A stretch of DNA of 64,000 nt from a bacterium (GCA_905221065.1 CAJNBS010000001.1:1-64000); one strand, 5' to 3'; positions 9,180 to 18,774 are shown, counted from the stretch's first letter. Program-made: numbers and translations. The notes: a model not told the origin generated them from the letters alone.

Positions 9180-11014
9180 ACTTGCTGACAAAGCACATCT
9201 CTTTACCAGATGTGGAAGTGGCTGTCGCCCAATCTGACCAAGCCTCTATCTCTATCAAGGGTGAGGGTGGACACTATCAACTAACCTATCGTAAACCTCA
9301 CCAACTTTATCGTGCCTTGTCTGTGCTCGCAACAGCTTTAACAGAAGAGGATCAGGTCGAGATTGAAGAGCAGGCGGCTTATGAAGATTTGGCCTACATG
9401 GCAGACTGTTCCAGAAATGCAGTTTTGAATGTGGCTTCTGCCAAGCAGATGATTGAGGTCTTGGCTCTCATGGGCTACTCAACCTTTGATCTCTACATGG
9501 AAGACACCTACCAGATTGAGGGACAACCTTACTTTGGTTATTTCCGTGGTGCCTACTCGGCTGAGGAGTTGCAGGAAATAGAATCCTATGCCCAGCAGTT
9601 TGACATGACCTTTGTGCCTTGTATCCAGACCTTGGCCCACTTGTCAGCCTTCGTCAAATGGGGTGTCAAAGAAGTCCAGGAGCTCCGTGATGTGGAGGAT
9701 ATTCTTCTCATCGGCGAAGAAAAGGTTTATGACCTGATTGATGGTATGTTTGCCACCCTGTCTAAACTGAAGACTCGCAAGGTCAATATCGGAATGGACG
9801 AAGCCCACTTGGTTGGTTTAGGACGTTACTTGATTTTGAATGGTGTAGTAGACCGTAGTCTCCTCATGTGCCAACACTTGGAGCGCGTGCTGGATATTGC
9901 TGACAAGTATGGTTTCCACTGTCAGATGTGGAGCGATATGTTCTTCAAACTTATGTCAGCGGATGGCCAGTACGATCGTGATGTTGAAATCCCAGAGGAA
10001 ACTCGTGTCTACCTAGACCGCCTCAAAGACCGAGTGACTTTGGTTTACTGGGATTATTACCAGGATAGCGAAGAAAAATACAACCGCAACTTCCACAATC
10101 ATCACAAGATTAGCCATGACCTTGCCTTTGCAGGTGGTGCTTGGAAGTGGATTGGTTTCACACCCAACAACCATTTCAGCCGTCTCATCGCTCTTGAAGC
10201 CAATAAAGCCTGTCGTGCCAATGATATCAAAGAAGTTATCGTGACAGGTTGGGGGGACAATGGTGGGGAAACAGCCCAGTTCTCTATCTTGCCAAGCTTG
10301 CAAATCTGGGCAGAACTCAGCTACCGCAATGACCTAGACCGTTTGTCTGCTCACTTCAAGACCAATACAGGTCTATCAGTTGAGGAATTTATGCAGATTG
10401 ACCTTGCCAATCTCTTACCAAACTTGCCAGACAATCTCAGTGGCATCAACCCTAATCGCTATGTCTTTTATCAGGATGTTCTCTGTCCGATTCTTGACAG
10501 ACACATGACACCTGAACAGGACAAACCGCACTTCGCTCAGGCAGCTGAGACGCTTGCTGACATTAAAGAAAAAGCAGGAAACTACGCCTACCTATTTGAA
10601 ACTCAGGCCCAGTTGAATGCTATTTTAAGTAGCAAAGTCGATGTGGGACGGCGTATTCGTAAAGCCTATCAAGAAGGTGATAAAGAGAGTCTGCAAGAAA
10701 TCGCCAGACAAGAATTACCAAAACTCAGAAGCGAGATTGAAGACTTCCATGCCCTCTTTAGCCACCAATGGTTGAAGGAAAACAAGGTCTTTGGCTTGGA
10801 TACAGTTGATATCCGTATGGGCGGACTCTTGCAACGCATTAAGCGAGCAGAAAGTCGCATCGAGGCTTATCTGGCAGGTCAGCTTGACCGCATCGACGAG
10901 TTAGAAGTGGAAATCTTACCATTTACTGACTTCTACGCAAACAAGAACTTCGCAGCCACAACAGCCAACCAGTGGCATACCATTGCGACAGCTTCAACCA
11001 TTTATACAACTTAA
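9134..11014 (+). CDS. GH20 beta-N-acetylhexosaminidase (GH20C-like)
   Basis: 626 aa with start ATG 9134, chosen because AGGAGG is at 9121-9126; the frame opens earlier at 9113 without a ribosome site. It is intracellular, with no signal peptide or LPXTG, unlike surface StrH. The GH20 catalytic Asp-Glu pair is in [11 protein letters not shown] near residues 222-223. The pattern matches the pneumococcal exo-hexosaminidase GH20C (SP_2141), which removes terminal beta-linked GlcNAc/GalNAc. Translation is probably coupled to the ROK gene by the overlap. A terminator hairpin follows, so it closes the GH125-GH38-ROK-GH20 unit. Confidence 0.93.
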   Translation: MADFIGISSKQTTAIDLLTKHISLPDVEVAVAQSDQASISIKGEGGHYQLTYRKPHQLYRALSVLATALTEEDQVEIEEQAAYEDLAYMADCSRNAVLNVASAKQMIEVLALMGYSTFDLYMEDTYQIEGQPYFGYFRGAYSAEELQEIESYAQQFDMTFVPCIQTLAHLSAFVKWGVKEVQELRDVEDILLIGEEKVYDLIDGMFATLSKLKTRKVNIGMDEAHLVGLGRYLILNGVVDRSLLMCQHLERVLDIADKYGFHCQMWSDMFFKLMSADGQYDRDVEIPEETRVYLDRLKDRVTLVYWDYYQDSEEKYNRNFHNHHKISHDLAFAGGAWKWIGFTPNNHFSRLIALEANKACRANDIKEVIVTGWGDNGGETAQFSILPSLQIWAELSYRNDLDRLSAHFKTNTGLSVEEFMQIDLANLLPNLPDNLSGINPNRYVFYQDVLCPILDRHMTPEQDKPHFAQAAETLADIKEKAGNYAYLFETQAQLNAILSSKVDVGRRIRKAYQEGDKESLQEIARQELPKLRSEIEDFHALFSHQWLKENKVFGLDTVDIRMGGLLQRIKRAESRIEAYLAGQLDRIDELEVEILPFTDFYANKNFAATTANQWHTIATASTIYTT

Positions 11015-11077
11015 AAACAAGAACAGTGTCCCTTGTTCAGAGTGTTTCTCGTGAAACATCCCTTTCTTAAAAAAGTA

Positions 11078-11107
11078 CTCCACATAAAATAATTTGTGGA
11101 GTTTTTT
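11078..11107 (+). terminator. Rho-independent terminator after GH20
   Basis: CTCCACA / TGTGGAG 7-bp stem with a 10-nt loop, followed by TTTTTT. Confidence 0.85.
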
Positions 11108-11121
11108 CTATAATTAGTAGT

Positions 11122-11169
11122 TTAACCTAACCTGCAAATAGGAGTATACTAATAATGTAATCGTTATCA
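11122..11169 (+). promoter_or_regulatory. Promoter and cre operator of the N-glycan ABC transporter
   Basis: TTAACC (11122-11127), a 17-bp spacer, and TATACT (11145-11150). Just downstream, TGTAATCGTTATCA (11156-11169) matches every fixed base of TGNNANCGNTNNCA. A cre over the start site predicts strong CcpA repression when preferred sugars are present. Confidence 0.75.
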
Positions 11170-11223
11170 AAAGTCTAAAAAGGAATTTTTAGATGGATAT
11201 CAAAATAAAAAAGGGAGGAAATT

Positions 11224-12153
11224 ATGAATAAGTTTTCAAAAACCTTGAGAGACAACTGGATCTTTCTCTTGATGGTTTTACCAGGGGCACTCTGGTTGAT
11301 TCTATTCTTCTACATTCCAGTATTTGGGAACGTGGTTGCCTTCAAAGACTACCACATGACCAGTAATGGTTTCATAGATAGTATCATGAATAGTAAATGG
11401 GTCGGACTCGATAATTTCAGATTCTTGTTTAGTTCAAAAGACGCCTTTATTATCACACGAAATACTGTCCTCTACAATCTCGGCTTTATCTTTATCGGTT
11501 TGATTGTATCTGTAGGGATTGCCATCATCCTCAGTGAACTCCGTTCTAAGCAAATGGTTAAGATCTTCCAAACTTCTATGTTGTTCCCTTACTTCTTGTC
11601 TTGGGTTATCATCAGTTTCTTTACAGATGCCTTCCTAAACATCGATAAAGGGGTGTTCAACCATTTCCTAGAATCTATCGGAATGAAGGAAGTCAATTTC
11701 TACGCTGACTTGGGTATCTGGCCATATCTCCTACTTTTCCTAGGTATTTGGAAAGGCTTTGGATATAGCAGTGTCATGTACTATGCGACAATCATGGGAA
11801 TTGATCCAACCTACTACGAAGCAGCAACAGTGGACGGGGCTAGCAAATGGCAACGGATTCGCAATGTAACCATTCCGCAGTTGACACCATTGGTAACCGT
11901 ATTGACCATCCTTGCAGTCGGAAATATTTTCCGTGCAGACTTCGGTCTCTTCTACCAAATCCCCCACAATGCTGGTCAGCTTTATAATGTAACTAACGTC
12001 TTGGACGTTTATGTATATAACGGCTTGACTCAGACAGCGGATATCGGGATGGCTTCAGCGGCAGGTCTCTACCAATCAGTTGTCGGTTTGATTCTGGTTA
12101 TCCTATCAAACTTACTTGCAAGACGAGTTGATCCAAACTCAGCCTTGTTCTAG
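11224..12153 (+). CDS. ngtP1: N-glycan ABC transporter permease 1
   Basis: 309 aa, six predicted membrane segments. The inner-membrane permease EAA loop is EAATVDGASKWQRIRNVTIP near residues 199-218, the signature that docks the ATPase. It belongs to the LplB/YurN-type sugar permeases. The start follows AAAGGGAGG. Gene order permease-permease-lipoprotein without an ATPase is typical of CUT1 systems that use the shared MsmK ATPase encoded elsewhere. It matches the pneumococcal complex-N-glycan transporter locus (SP_0090-SP_0092, NgtP1/NgtP2/NgtS). Here that locus directly follows the exo-glycosidases, which fits import of N-glycans for cytoplasmic trimming. Confidence 0.85.
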   Translation: MNKFSKTLRDNWIFLLMVLPGALWLILFFYIPVFGNVVAFKDYHMTSNGFIDSIMNSKWVGLDNFRFLFSSKDAFIITRNTVLYNLGFIFIGLIVSVGIAIILSELRSKQMVKIFQTSMLFPYFLSWVIISFFTDAFLNIDKGVFNHFLESIGMKEVNFYADLGIWPYLLLFLGIWKGFGYSSVMYYATIMGIDPTYYEAATVDGASKWQRIRNVTIPQLTPLVTVLTILAVGNIFRADFGLFYQIPHNAGQLYNVTNVLDVYVYNGLTQTADIGMASAAGLYQSVVGLILVILSNLLARRVDPNSALF

Positions 12154-12166
12154 AAAGGAGGAGAAT

Positions 12167-13090
12167 ATGGCAGAAAAGAAAATTAAAAAAGAAAAAATTG
12201 ATAATGTCGGCATTCACTCCTTCAGTAAGAAAGCAGATATCTTCTTCAGTATTATTTCTGGTTTGATCGCCCTCTCTTGTATCCTACCCTTTGTATTCGT
12301 TATCGTTATTTCGGTGACAGATGAAAAGAGTATCCTCCAAAATGGATATAGCTTCTTCCCATCTCAATTTGGATTAGACGGTTTTGAGTTTTTGGCACAG
12401 TTTAAGGATAAAATCCTACAAGCCCTCTTCATCTCAGTCTTTGTAACAGTGGTGGGGACTATCACAAACGTTTTTATCACAACAACCTATGCCTACGCCA
12501 TCTCACGGACAACCTTTAAGTATCGCAGATTCTTTACGATTTTTGCCCTTCTTAGTATGTTGTTCAACGCTGGTTTGGTACCGGGCTATATCGTGGTCAC
12601 TCGTTTACTTCAACTTGGTGATACAGTTTGGGCCTTGATTGTTCCAATGCTTCTCTCTCCATTTAACATCATCTTGATGCGTTCCTTCTTCAAGAAGACC
12701 ATTCCAGAAGCTATTCTTGAATCCGCTCGTATCGATGGTGCCAGTGAAGCCCGGATCTTCTTCCAAATCTGTTTGCCATTGTCACTACCAGGTATCGCAA
12801 CCATTACGCTTTTGACAGCTCTAGGTTTCTGGAATGACTGGTTCAACGCCCTTCTTTATATCAAGAGTGACAACTTGTATCCATTGCAATATTTGCTCAT
12901 GCAAATCCAACAAAATATGGACTACATCGCCAAAGCAGTCGGCCTATCTGGTCAATTGGGAGTTGCTCTACCGAAAGAAACAGGTCGTATGGCTATGGTT
13001 GTGGTCGCAACCCTTCCAATCGCAATCTTGTATCCATTCTTCCAACGCTACTTTGTAAAAGGTTTGACTATCGGTGGTGTGAAAGAATAG
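12167..13090 (+). CDS. ngtP2: N-glycan ABC transporter permease 2
   Basis: 307 aa with start ATG 12167, 13 bp after the previous stop, preceded by AAAGGAGGAG; the upstream in-frame ATG at 12116 lies inside ngtP1 and lacks a site. A Lys-rich cytosolic N-terminus is followed by six membrane spans and an EAA loop, ESARIDGASEARIFFQICLP, near 185-204. It resembles CUT1 permeases of the YtcP/LplC type. It pairs with the preceding permease to form the transport channel. Confidence 0.86.
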   Translation: MAEKKIKKEKIDNVGIHSFSKKADIFFSIISGLIALSCILPFVFVIVISVTDEKSILQNGYSFFPSQFGLDGFEFLAQFKDKILQALFISVFVTVVGTITNVFITTTYAYAISRTTFKYRRFFTIFALLSMLFNAGLVPGYIVVTRLLQLGDTVWALIVPMLLSPFNIILMRSFFKKTIPEAILESARIDGASEARIFFQICLPLSLPGIATITLLTALGFWNDWFNALLYIKSDNLYPLQYLLMQIQQNMDYIAKAVGLSGQLGVALPKETGRMAMVVVATLPIAILYPFFQRYFVKGLTIGGVKE

Positions 13091-13192
13091 TACTTGTTGA
13101 GAAAAAAATTTCTCGTTTCCAAACTTCCCTTGCGTGAAGTTAAAATCATTACATTGTTTATAAGTTTAAAAATAAAAAAAGGAGTTTTTATC

Positions 13193-14674
13193 ATGAAAAA
13201 CTGGAAAAAATATGCTTTTGCATCTGCTAGTGTAGTCGCTTTGGCTGCTGGTCTTGCTGCTTGTGGAAACCTTTCAGGTAACAAAAAAGCTGCTGACTCA
13301 GCTTCAGGTGATAAGACTGTTATCAAAATGTACCAAATCGGTGACAAACCAGATAACTTGGATGAATTGCTAGAAAATGCCAACAAAATCATCGGAGAAA
13401 AAGTTGGTGCTAAATTGGATATCCAATACCTTGGATGGGGTGACTATGGTAAGAAAATGTCAGTTATCACATCATCTGGTGAAAACTATGATATCGCCTT
13501 TGCAGATAACTATGTTGTAAACGCTCAAAAAGGTGCTTACGCTGACTTGACAGAATTGTACAAAAAAGAAGGTAAAGACCTTTACAAAGCACTTGACCCA
13601 GCTTACATCAAAGGTAACAGCATTAACGGTAAAATTTACGCAGTTCCAGTTGCAGCCAACGTTGCATCATCTCAAAACTTCGCCTTCAACGGAACACTTC
13701 TTGCTAAATACGGTATCGATATTTCAGGTGTCACTTCATACGAAACACTTGAACCAGTCTTGAAACAAATCAAAGAAAAAGCTCCAGATGTAGTGCCATT
13801 TGCGGTTACTAAGAACTTCATCCCATCTGATAACTTTGACTATCCAGTTCCAAATGGACTTCCATTCGTTATCGACCTTGAAGGAGACACTACTAAGATC
13901 GTCAACCGTTACGAAGTACCTCGTTTCAAAGAACACTTGAAGACTCTTCACAAATTCTATGAAGCTGGCTACATTCCAAAAGACGTAGCAACAAGTGATA
14001 CTTCATTTGACCTTCAACAAGATACTTGGTTCGTTCGCGAAGAAACAGTAGGACCAGCTGACTATGGTAACAGCTTGCTTTCACGTGTTGCCAACAAAGA
14101 TATCCAAATCAAACCAATCACTAACTTCATCAAGAAAAACCAAACAACACAAGTTGCTAACTTTGTTATCTCAAACAACTCTAAGAACAAAGAAAAATCA
14201 ATGGAAGTGTTGAACCTCTTGAACACTAACCCAGAACTCTTGAACGGTCTTGTTTACGGTCCAGAAGGCAAGAACTGGGAAAAAATTGCAGGTAAAGAAA
14301 ACCGTGTTAAAGTCCTTGATGGCTACAAAGGAAACACTCACATGGGTGGATGGAACACTGGTAACAACTGGATTCTTTACATCAATGAAAACGTTACAGA
14401 CCAACAAATCGAAGATTCTAAGAAACAATTGGCTGAAGCTAAAGAATCTCCAGCACTTGGATTCATCTTTAACACTGACAATGTGAAATCTGAAATCTCA
14501 GCAATCTCTAACACAATGCAACAATTCGATACAGCTATCAACACTGGTACTGTAGACCCAGACAAAGCTATTCCAGAATTGATGGAAAAATTGAAATCTG
14601 AAGGTGCCTACGATAAAGTATTGAAAGAAATGCAAAAACAATATGACGAATTCTTGAAAAACAAAAAATCATAA
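13193..14674 (+). CDS. ngtS: N-glycan-binding lipoprotein of the ABC transporter
   Basis: 493 aa with start ATG 13193 after AAAAAAGGAG; the longer frame from 13094 has no ribosome site. The signal peptide ends in the lipobox LAAC, with Cys24 lipidated, followed by a Gly/Asn/Ser/Lys linker. The rest is a two-lobed extracellular solute-binding protein of the large CUT1 type, with aromatic residues (WNTGNNWILY, YLGWGDY) suited to sugar stacking. Length and sequence fit pneumococcal NgtS (SP_0092), which captures biantennary N-glycan released by EndoD. It ends the transporter operon; a strong hairpin follows at 14718. Confidence 0.86.
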   Translation: MKNWKKYAFASASVVALAAGLAACGNLSGNKKAADSASGDKTVIKMYQIGDKPDNLDELLENANKIIGEKVGAKLDIQYLGWGDYGKKMSVITSSGENYDIAFADNYVVNAQKGAYADLTELYKKEGKDLYKALDPAYIKGNSINGKIYAVPVAANVASSQNFAFNGTLLAKYGIDISGVTSYETLEPVLKQIKEKAPDVVPFAVTKNFIPSDNFDYPVPNGLPFVIDLEGDTTKIVNRYEVPRFKEHLKTLHKFYEAGYIPKDVATSDTSFDLQQDTWFVREETVGPADYGNSLLSRVANKDIQIKPITNFIKKNQTTQVANFVISNNSKNKEKSMEVLNLLNTNPELLNGLVYGPEGKNWEKIAGKENRVKVLDGYKGNTHMGGWNTGNNWILYINENVTDQQIEDSKKQLAEAKESPALGFIFNTDNVKSEISAISNTMQQFDTAINTGTVDPDKAIPELMEKLKSEGAYDKVLKEMQKQYDEFLKNKKS

Positions 14675-14717
14675 GATCGATTGATTTCGTGTATTCATTC
14701 CTAATTCCTAAAAACTG

Positions 14718-14763
14718 AATCACTGTTTTCCTCAGGCTTATCTGGGGGAGGCAGTGATTTTTT
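14718..14763 (+). terminator. Terminator copy A (duplicated at 16578)
   Basis: AATCACTG pairs with CAGTGATT, with an inner CCTCAG/CTGGGGG stem, followed by TTTTTT. The hairpin and about 70 bp downstream recur at 16578. Confidence 0.8.
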
Positions 14764-14835
14764 GGAATGAGGGCATAGATATATATGTTTTTTGCTTGTC
14801 CTTATTTTAATCATTCAGGAAATCTCAAGCACCAT
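14718..14835 (+). repeat. Direct repeat A of a pair flanking two genes
   Basis: About 110 bp (terminator, then GGAATGAGGG, an AT-rich stretch and ATCATTCAGGAAAT) is repeated with scattered differences at 16578-16695. The pair brackets the genes at 14911 and 15324. Confidence 0.75.
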
Positions 14836-14910
14836 TTAGGATTTGGAGTAAGGATTTAGGAAAATATAGCTTATATTAGAGATGTCTCGAGTTTACAAAG
14901 GAGGGTTCAA

Positions 14911-15249
14911 ATGAAAAAGTATCAGCTTCTACTCAAAATAAGTGCAGTTTTCTCTTACCTGTTTTTCGTATTTGGACTTGCTAAGCTGACGCTTATTGTT
15001 CAAAATTATTGGCAATTTTCTTCCCAGATTGGCAATTTCGTCTGGATTCAAAATATCTTTAGTTTGCTATTTAGTGGAGTCATGATTTGGATTCTGGTTA
15101 AGACAGGGCATGGCTATCTCTTTCACATTCCAAGAAAAAAATGGCTTTGGTATTCGATTTTGACAGTATTAGTGGTAGTGCTCCAGATCTCTTTTAACGT
15201 TCAGACAGCTAAACATGTTCAGTCAACTGCTGAAGGTTGGAATATGTAG
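14911..15249 (+). CDS. Small three-span membrane protein, function unknown
   Basis: 112 aa. Three hydrophobic segments (about residues 8-30, 46-64 and 77-96) are joined by short loops; the C-terminal tail is polar. A clear AAAGGAGGG precedes the ATG. I do not recognise a named family. The following lipoprotein has its own promoter, so they are not necessarily one operon. Both genes lie between two copies of the same terminator region, which suggests they moved or were acquired together. Confidence 0.75.
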   Translation: MKKYQLLLKISAVFSYLFFVFGLAKLTLIVQNYWQFSSQIGNFVWIQNIFSLLFSGVMIWILVKTGHGYLFHIPRKKWLWYSILTVLVVVLQISFNVQTAKHVQSTAEGWNM

Positions 15250-15269
15250 TACACTTTAAAGGGTTTTAA

Positions 15270-15299
15270 TTGCATTTATTCTAGGCTTTTTTGTATAAT
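15270..15299 (+). promoter_or_regulatory. Promoter of the DUF4767-like lipoprotein gene
   Basis: TTGCAT (15270-15275), an 18-bp spacer, and TATAAT (15294-15299), 24 bp before the start codon. Confidence 0.7.
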
Positions 15300-15323
15300 G
15301 TATAAAAAGGAGAAAATAGAATT

Positions 15324-16493
15324 ATGAAAAAGAAGTTGATTTTAGGCTTGGCTGTAGTTTTGTCAGTGACCTGTTTGATAGCTTGTAGTTCCCTTGAATT
15401 ACCAGCACCTTTGAAAAACTTATTTGGTGGTTCTAAAGAACAAACGTCAAATAAGGTAGAGGATCTTTATAAAAGCGTTTTTGAGGATTATGACATTATT
15501 TTATCCTCTGGGAAAAAATCCACTCCTGATATAGAAGCGAAACTTCACAAGTCTGAACGAACAATAAACTCATGGGTTATTGAAGCTGCGGTCGCTGAGC
15601 CATCAAGACAACGTTATACTTTTTTGGATTTAGACGGTGATGGTCAGTCAGAAATGCTAGTTGGTAGCCAGTCAGCAGGGAAGAACTATTTTGTTACAGG
15701 TTTGTACTATTTGAAAGAAGGACAACCAACTTTGTTGGCGGAGGGCTATGTAGCAGGTCACGGTGGTGCGCGTAGTTCGATTAAATTCTTTAAAACAGGT
15801 GAAATCTTAGCTTTGACTTGGTCTTCAGGAACCGGTGAAGGAGAAGGAAGTCTTTATAAGTTAGAAGGAGCTAAGGGTGCGACAAAACTTGGTACTAAAG
15901 AAATCAAGATTACGGATAAGAAACTGCTAGAGAATTTTGGTAAAACAGAAGCTGATGAAGTCACACCAGATAAATTCTCATGGCAAGAGTTCAGTTATAC
16001 TCCTGCGAAGGAAGAAACGAGTGGAAACTCTAAATCAGAATCAAGTAGTAGTACTAGTAGCACATCGTCTGAAAGCAAAAAAGAAGTTAAGGAAACGACT
16101 CCTTCTAAGACAGAAGAAGCAGGACCTTGGAATTCAGAAAAATCTGCAGCTTTAGCAGACTTTATGAAGAGTTGGGGCGATGAAATGGGTCAGCCTAACT
16201 ACCAAAAAGGAATCGCTGCAGGCAATATTGGTCCAGATATGCTTTACTGGAAAGATGGTAGCAAACTAGATGCAGAATTTTCGAAAACAGGTAGTGGAAC
16301 GGCTAAATACCGTATTGTAGAGACTTATAGCAATTGGGACAAATACCCAACAGTTCATAATTATTTTTTTGCTATTGCAGATACTGGGGAAGGAATTGTT
16401 TTTCACTCTCCGACTACCAACGGAGACAAGATGTATCTAAATCCGACCGAGAATGTCGATTTGCGAAATGGCTTTGCCAGCCTAGTTAAATAA
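15324..16493 (+). CDS. Lipoprotein with C-terminal DUF4767-like domain
   Basis: 389 aa. The lipobox LIAC gives lipidated Cys21. The middle part (about residues 50-215) has the sequence YTFLDLDGDGQSEMLVG, an FG-GAP/VCBS-like acidic beta motif often seen in streptococcal lipoproteins. A Ser/Thr/Lys/Glu-rich low-complexity linker spans about 230-270. The C-terminal domain beginning WNSEKSAALADFM resembles DUF4767. It sits on the outer face of the membrane. Function is unknown. Its terminator is a near-copy of the one after ngtS. Confidence 0.85.
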   Translation: MKKKLILGLAVVLSVTCLIACSSLELPAPLKNLFGGSKEQTSNKVEDLYKSVFEDYDIILSSGKKSTPDIEAKLHKSERTINSWVIEAAVAEPSRQRYTFLDLDGDGQSEMLVGSQSAGKNYFVTGLYYLKEGQPTLLAEGYVAGHGGARSSIKFFKTGEILALTWSSGTGEGEGSLYKLEGAKGATKLGTKEIKITDKKLLENFGKTEADEVTPDKFSWQEFSYTPAKEETSGNSKSESSSSTSSTSSESKKEVKETTPSKTEEAGPWNSEKSAALADFMKSWGDEMGQPNYQKGIAAGNIGPDMLYWKDGSKLDAEFSKTGSGTAKYRIVETYSNWDKYPTVHNYFFAIADTGEGIVFHSPTTNGDKMYLNPTENVDLRNGFASLVK

Positions 16494-16577
16494 AACTAGG
16501 ATAGATTTTGATAAGGAATGTAGAAAATTATTTTGCTCCTATATGTCATATATAGGATGCGTATTGTATAGAACAAG

Positions 16578-16623
16578 AATCACTGTTTTCCTCAGGTTTG
16601 TTTGGGGGATGCAGTGATTTTTT
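16578..16623 (+). terminator. Terminator copy B
   Basis: AATCACTG / CAGTGATT stem with an inner CCTCAG-type stem and a T-run; near-identical to 14718-14763. Confidence 0.8.
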
Positions 16624-16695
16624 GAAATGAGGGAATATATATCCATGTTTCGGATTTTTCCTCTTAAACCATTCAGGAAATTTTAAGAACCCTCT
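16578..16695 (+). repeat. Direct repeat B of the pair flanking 14911-16493
   Basis: Same order of blocks as 14718-14835: the hairpin, GAAATGAGGGAATATATAT, then CCATTCAGGAAAT. Confidence 0.75.
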
Positions 16696-16715
16696 CCAAT
16701 TTCCAGTCAAATAAA

Positions 16716-16744
16716 TTGCATTCGTTTTCTCAAGCAGGTATACT
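16716..16744 (+). promoter_or_regulatory. Promoter of trhO
   Basis: TTGCAT (16716-16721), a 17-bp spacer, and TATACT (16739-16744). Confidence 0.7.
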
Positions 16745-16800
16745 GGTATAGTTAGATGAAAAATTCTGAAAATTTAAGAATAGAAAAGAGAACAAATCTT

Positions 16801-17787
16801 ATGGCAAAAGATATTCGTGTCTTACTTTACTACCTTTATACTCCAATTGAAAATGCAGAGCAATTTGCTGCAGACCACTTGGCTTTCTGTAAATCAATCG
16901 GCCTTAAGGGCCGTATCCTAGTCGCTGACGAGGGAATTAACGGAACAGTTTCAGGTGACTATGAAACAACTCAAAAATACATGGACTACGTTCACAGCCT
17001 CCCAGGCATGGAAGACCTCTGGTTCAAGATTGATGAAGAAAATGAACAAGCCTTCAAGAAGATGTTTGTTCGCTACAAGAAAGAAATTGTCCACCTTGGT
17101 TTGGAAGACAACGACTTTGACAATGACATCAACCCACTTGAAACAACAGGTGCTTACTTGTCTCCAAAAGAGTTTAAGGAAGCCCTTCTTGACGAAGATA
17201 CAGTGGTCCTTGACACACGTAACGATTACGAGTATGACTTAGGACATTTCCGTGGGGCTATCCGTCCAGACATCCGTAACTTCCGTGAGTTGCCACAATG
17301 GGTTCGTGACAACAAGGAAAAATTCATGGACAAACGTGTCGTGGTTTACTGTACAGGTGGCGTTCGCTGTGAGAAATTCTCAGGCTGGATGGTCCGTGAA
17401 GGCTACAAAGATGTCGGCCAATTGCACGGAGGAATCGCAACTTACGGTAAAGACCCAGAAGTTCAAGGCGAGCTTTGGGATGGAAAAATGTACGTCTTTG
17501 ACGAGCGTATCGCCGTTGATGTCAACCATGTCAACCCAACCATCGTAGGAAAAGACTGGTTTGACGGAACACCATGTGAACGTTATGTCAACTGTGGAAA
17601 TCCATTCTGTAACCGTCGTATCTTGACATCAGAAGAAAATGAAGACAAGTACCTTCGTGGCTGCTCACACGAGTGTCGTGTTCACCCACGTAACCGCTAT
17701 GTCTCAGAAAATGAATTGACACAAGCTGAAGTTATCGAGCGCCTAGCCGCTATCGGTGAAAGCTTGGATCAAGCAACTACAGTATAA
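16801..17787 (+). CDS. trhO: tRNA uridine(34) hydroxylase, rhodanese type
   Basis: 328 aa from ATG 16801. An in-frame ATG at 16756 would add 15 residues but lacks homology-like sequence and a ribosome site. Domains: an N-terminal acylphosphatase-like fold (about 5-100), then a rhodanese domain (about 125-220) with the active loop CTGGVRC, catalytic Cys184. A C-terminal Cys-rich segment follows (CGNPFCNRR and [15 protein letters not shown]). The family (YceA/YrkF; TrhO) hydroxylates U34 of several tRNAs to ho5U with oxygen. The pneumococcal orthologue is SP_0095. It is monocistronic, with a promoter upstream and a terminator at 17792. Confidence 0.93.
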   Translation: MAKDIRVLLYYLYTPIENAEQFAADHLAFCKSIGLKGRILVADEGINGTVSGDYETTQKYMDYVHSLPGMEDLWFKIDEENEQAFKKMFVRYKKEIVHLGLEDNDFDNDINPLETTGAYLSPKEFKEALLDEDTVVLDTRNDYEYDLGHFRGAIRPDIRNFRELPQWVRDNKEKFMDKRVVVYCTGGVRCEKFSGWMVREGYKDVGQLHGGIATYGKDPEVQGELWDGKMYVFDERIAVDVNHVNPTIVGKDWFDGTPCERYVNCGNPFCNRRILTSEENEDKYLRGCSHECRVHPRNRYVSENELTQAEVIERLAAIGESLDQATTV

Positions 17788-17791
17788 GATC

Positions 17792-17815
17792 AAACAGTCC
17801 TCAGGGGCTGTTTTT
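17792..17815 (+). terminator. Terminator after trhO
   Basis: AAACAGTCC / GGGGCTGTTT stem with a very short loop, then a T-run. Confidence 0.8.
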
Positions 17816-17872
17816 CTATGCTTTTTACTCAAAAATCTAAAGTTTGTTTCTGTATCTTTCAGGAAAATAAGG

Positions 17873-17895
17873 TATACTATATGTAAACGATTTCA
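17873..17895 (+). promoter_or_regulatory. -10 box and cre site of the gene at 17909
   Basis: TATACT (17873-17878) is followed by TGTAAACGATTTCA (17882-17895), a full match to the cre consensus over the expected transcription start. Confidence 0.65.
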
Positions 17896-17908
17896 AAGGA
17901 GTCCAGTT

Positions 17909-18769
17909 ATGACGAAAACATTTTTTATTCCAAATAAACAGAGCATTTTAGGAGAACAAGAGATTTTGACTGCCAAGTCGATCTTGGCCTTGGTAGATGG
18001 TTTGGAGTCGCATAGTTATGATGCCGTCTATCTCCGTCAGCCTCTTAACCGTCTCGAGTATATCGAATGTGCGATAGTGGGGCAATCACAATTTCTCTTT
18101 AAAGTTAGTTATGATGATGGTCAAAAGGCCTATCGTGTCGATCTTCCTGACCTATTAACGAAGACAGACTGGGAGATTATCAAATCATTTTTAGATGCCC
18201 TGCTTGCTTACACAGGAACTGAGATTGAGGGGCTAGATGGTTTTGACTTTGAAGCTTATTTCCAAGCAAGTATTCAAACTCATATTGCAGACACTGCAGC
18301 CCGTTTTACGATTTGCCAAGGAATTTTTAATCCTGTTTTCTTTAGTCATGATGATTTGAAAAGATTTTTAGAGGAAGACGGCTTAGCACTGTTTGAAGCG
18401 CGTGTGCGTGCGGTTCAAGAGACAGATGCTTACTTTGCAAGAGTTTCCTTCTATCAGGATGGAGAAGGGCAAGTGCATGGCGTTTACCATCTGGCGCAAG
18501 GAGTCAAGACAGTGTTACCGAGAGAACCATTTGTTCCTGCTGCCTATATTGAGCAATTGGTGGATAAGGAAGTCCAGTGGGAGATTGACTTGGTTCAAAT
18601 CACAGGAGATGGCTCTAAACCAGAAGACTATGAAGCCATTGCTCGCTTGGACTATGCAAAATTCCTAGAGGTATTACCATCAGCATCTTACCACCAACTA
18701 GATGCCAATCAATTAGAAATCCAACCCATCTTAGACAAAGATTTTAAAACATTAGCACAAGAAAAGTAA
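17909..18769 (+). CDS. DUF4299-like cytoplasmic protein
   Basis: 286 aa with start ATG 17909 following AAAGGAGTCC; the open frame extends upstream to 17756 inside trhO but has no start signal there. The protein is acidic and soluble, with no signal peptide or membrane span and no catalytic motif that I can name. The sequence resembles the streptococcal DUF4299 family (moderate confidence). The exact cre site over its promoter predicts repression by CcpA on glucose, which suggests a role in slow-growth or carbon-limited conditions. A terminator follows at 18775. Confidence 0.85.
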   Translation: MTKTFFIPNKQSILGEQEILTAKSILALVDGLESHSYDAVYLRQPLNRLEYIECAIVGQSQFLFKVSYDDGQKAYRVDLPDLLTKTDWEIIKSFLDALLAYTGTEIEGLDGFDFEAYFQASIQTHIADTAARFTICQGIFNPVFFSHDDLKRFLEEDGLALFEARVRAVQETDAYFARVSFYQDGEGQVHGVYHLAQGVKTVLPREPFVPAAYIEQLVDKEVQWEIDLVQITGDGSKPEDYEAIARLDYAKFLEVLPSASYHQLDANQLEIQPILDKDFKTLAQEK

Positions 18770-18774
18770 AGCAG

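Larger units (their letters stand above)
16494..16800 (+). other. Intergenic region: terminator copy B and trhO promoter
   Basis: A 307-bp gap. It holds the second copy of the ngtS-type terminator and its flank (16578-16695) and a strong promoter for trhO. No small gene with a convincing ribosome site was seen. Confidence 0.7.
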
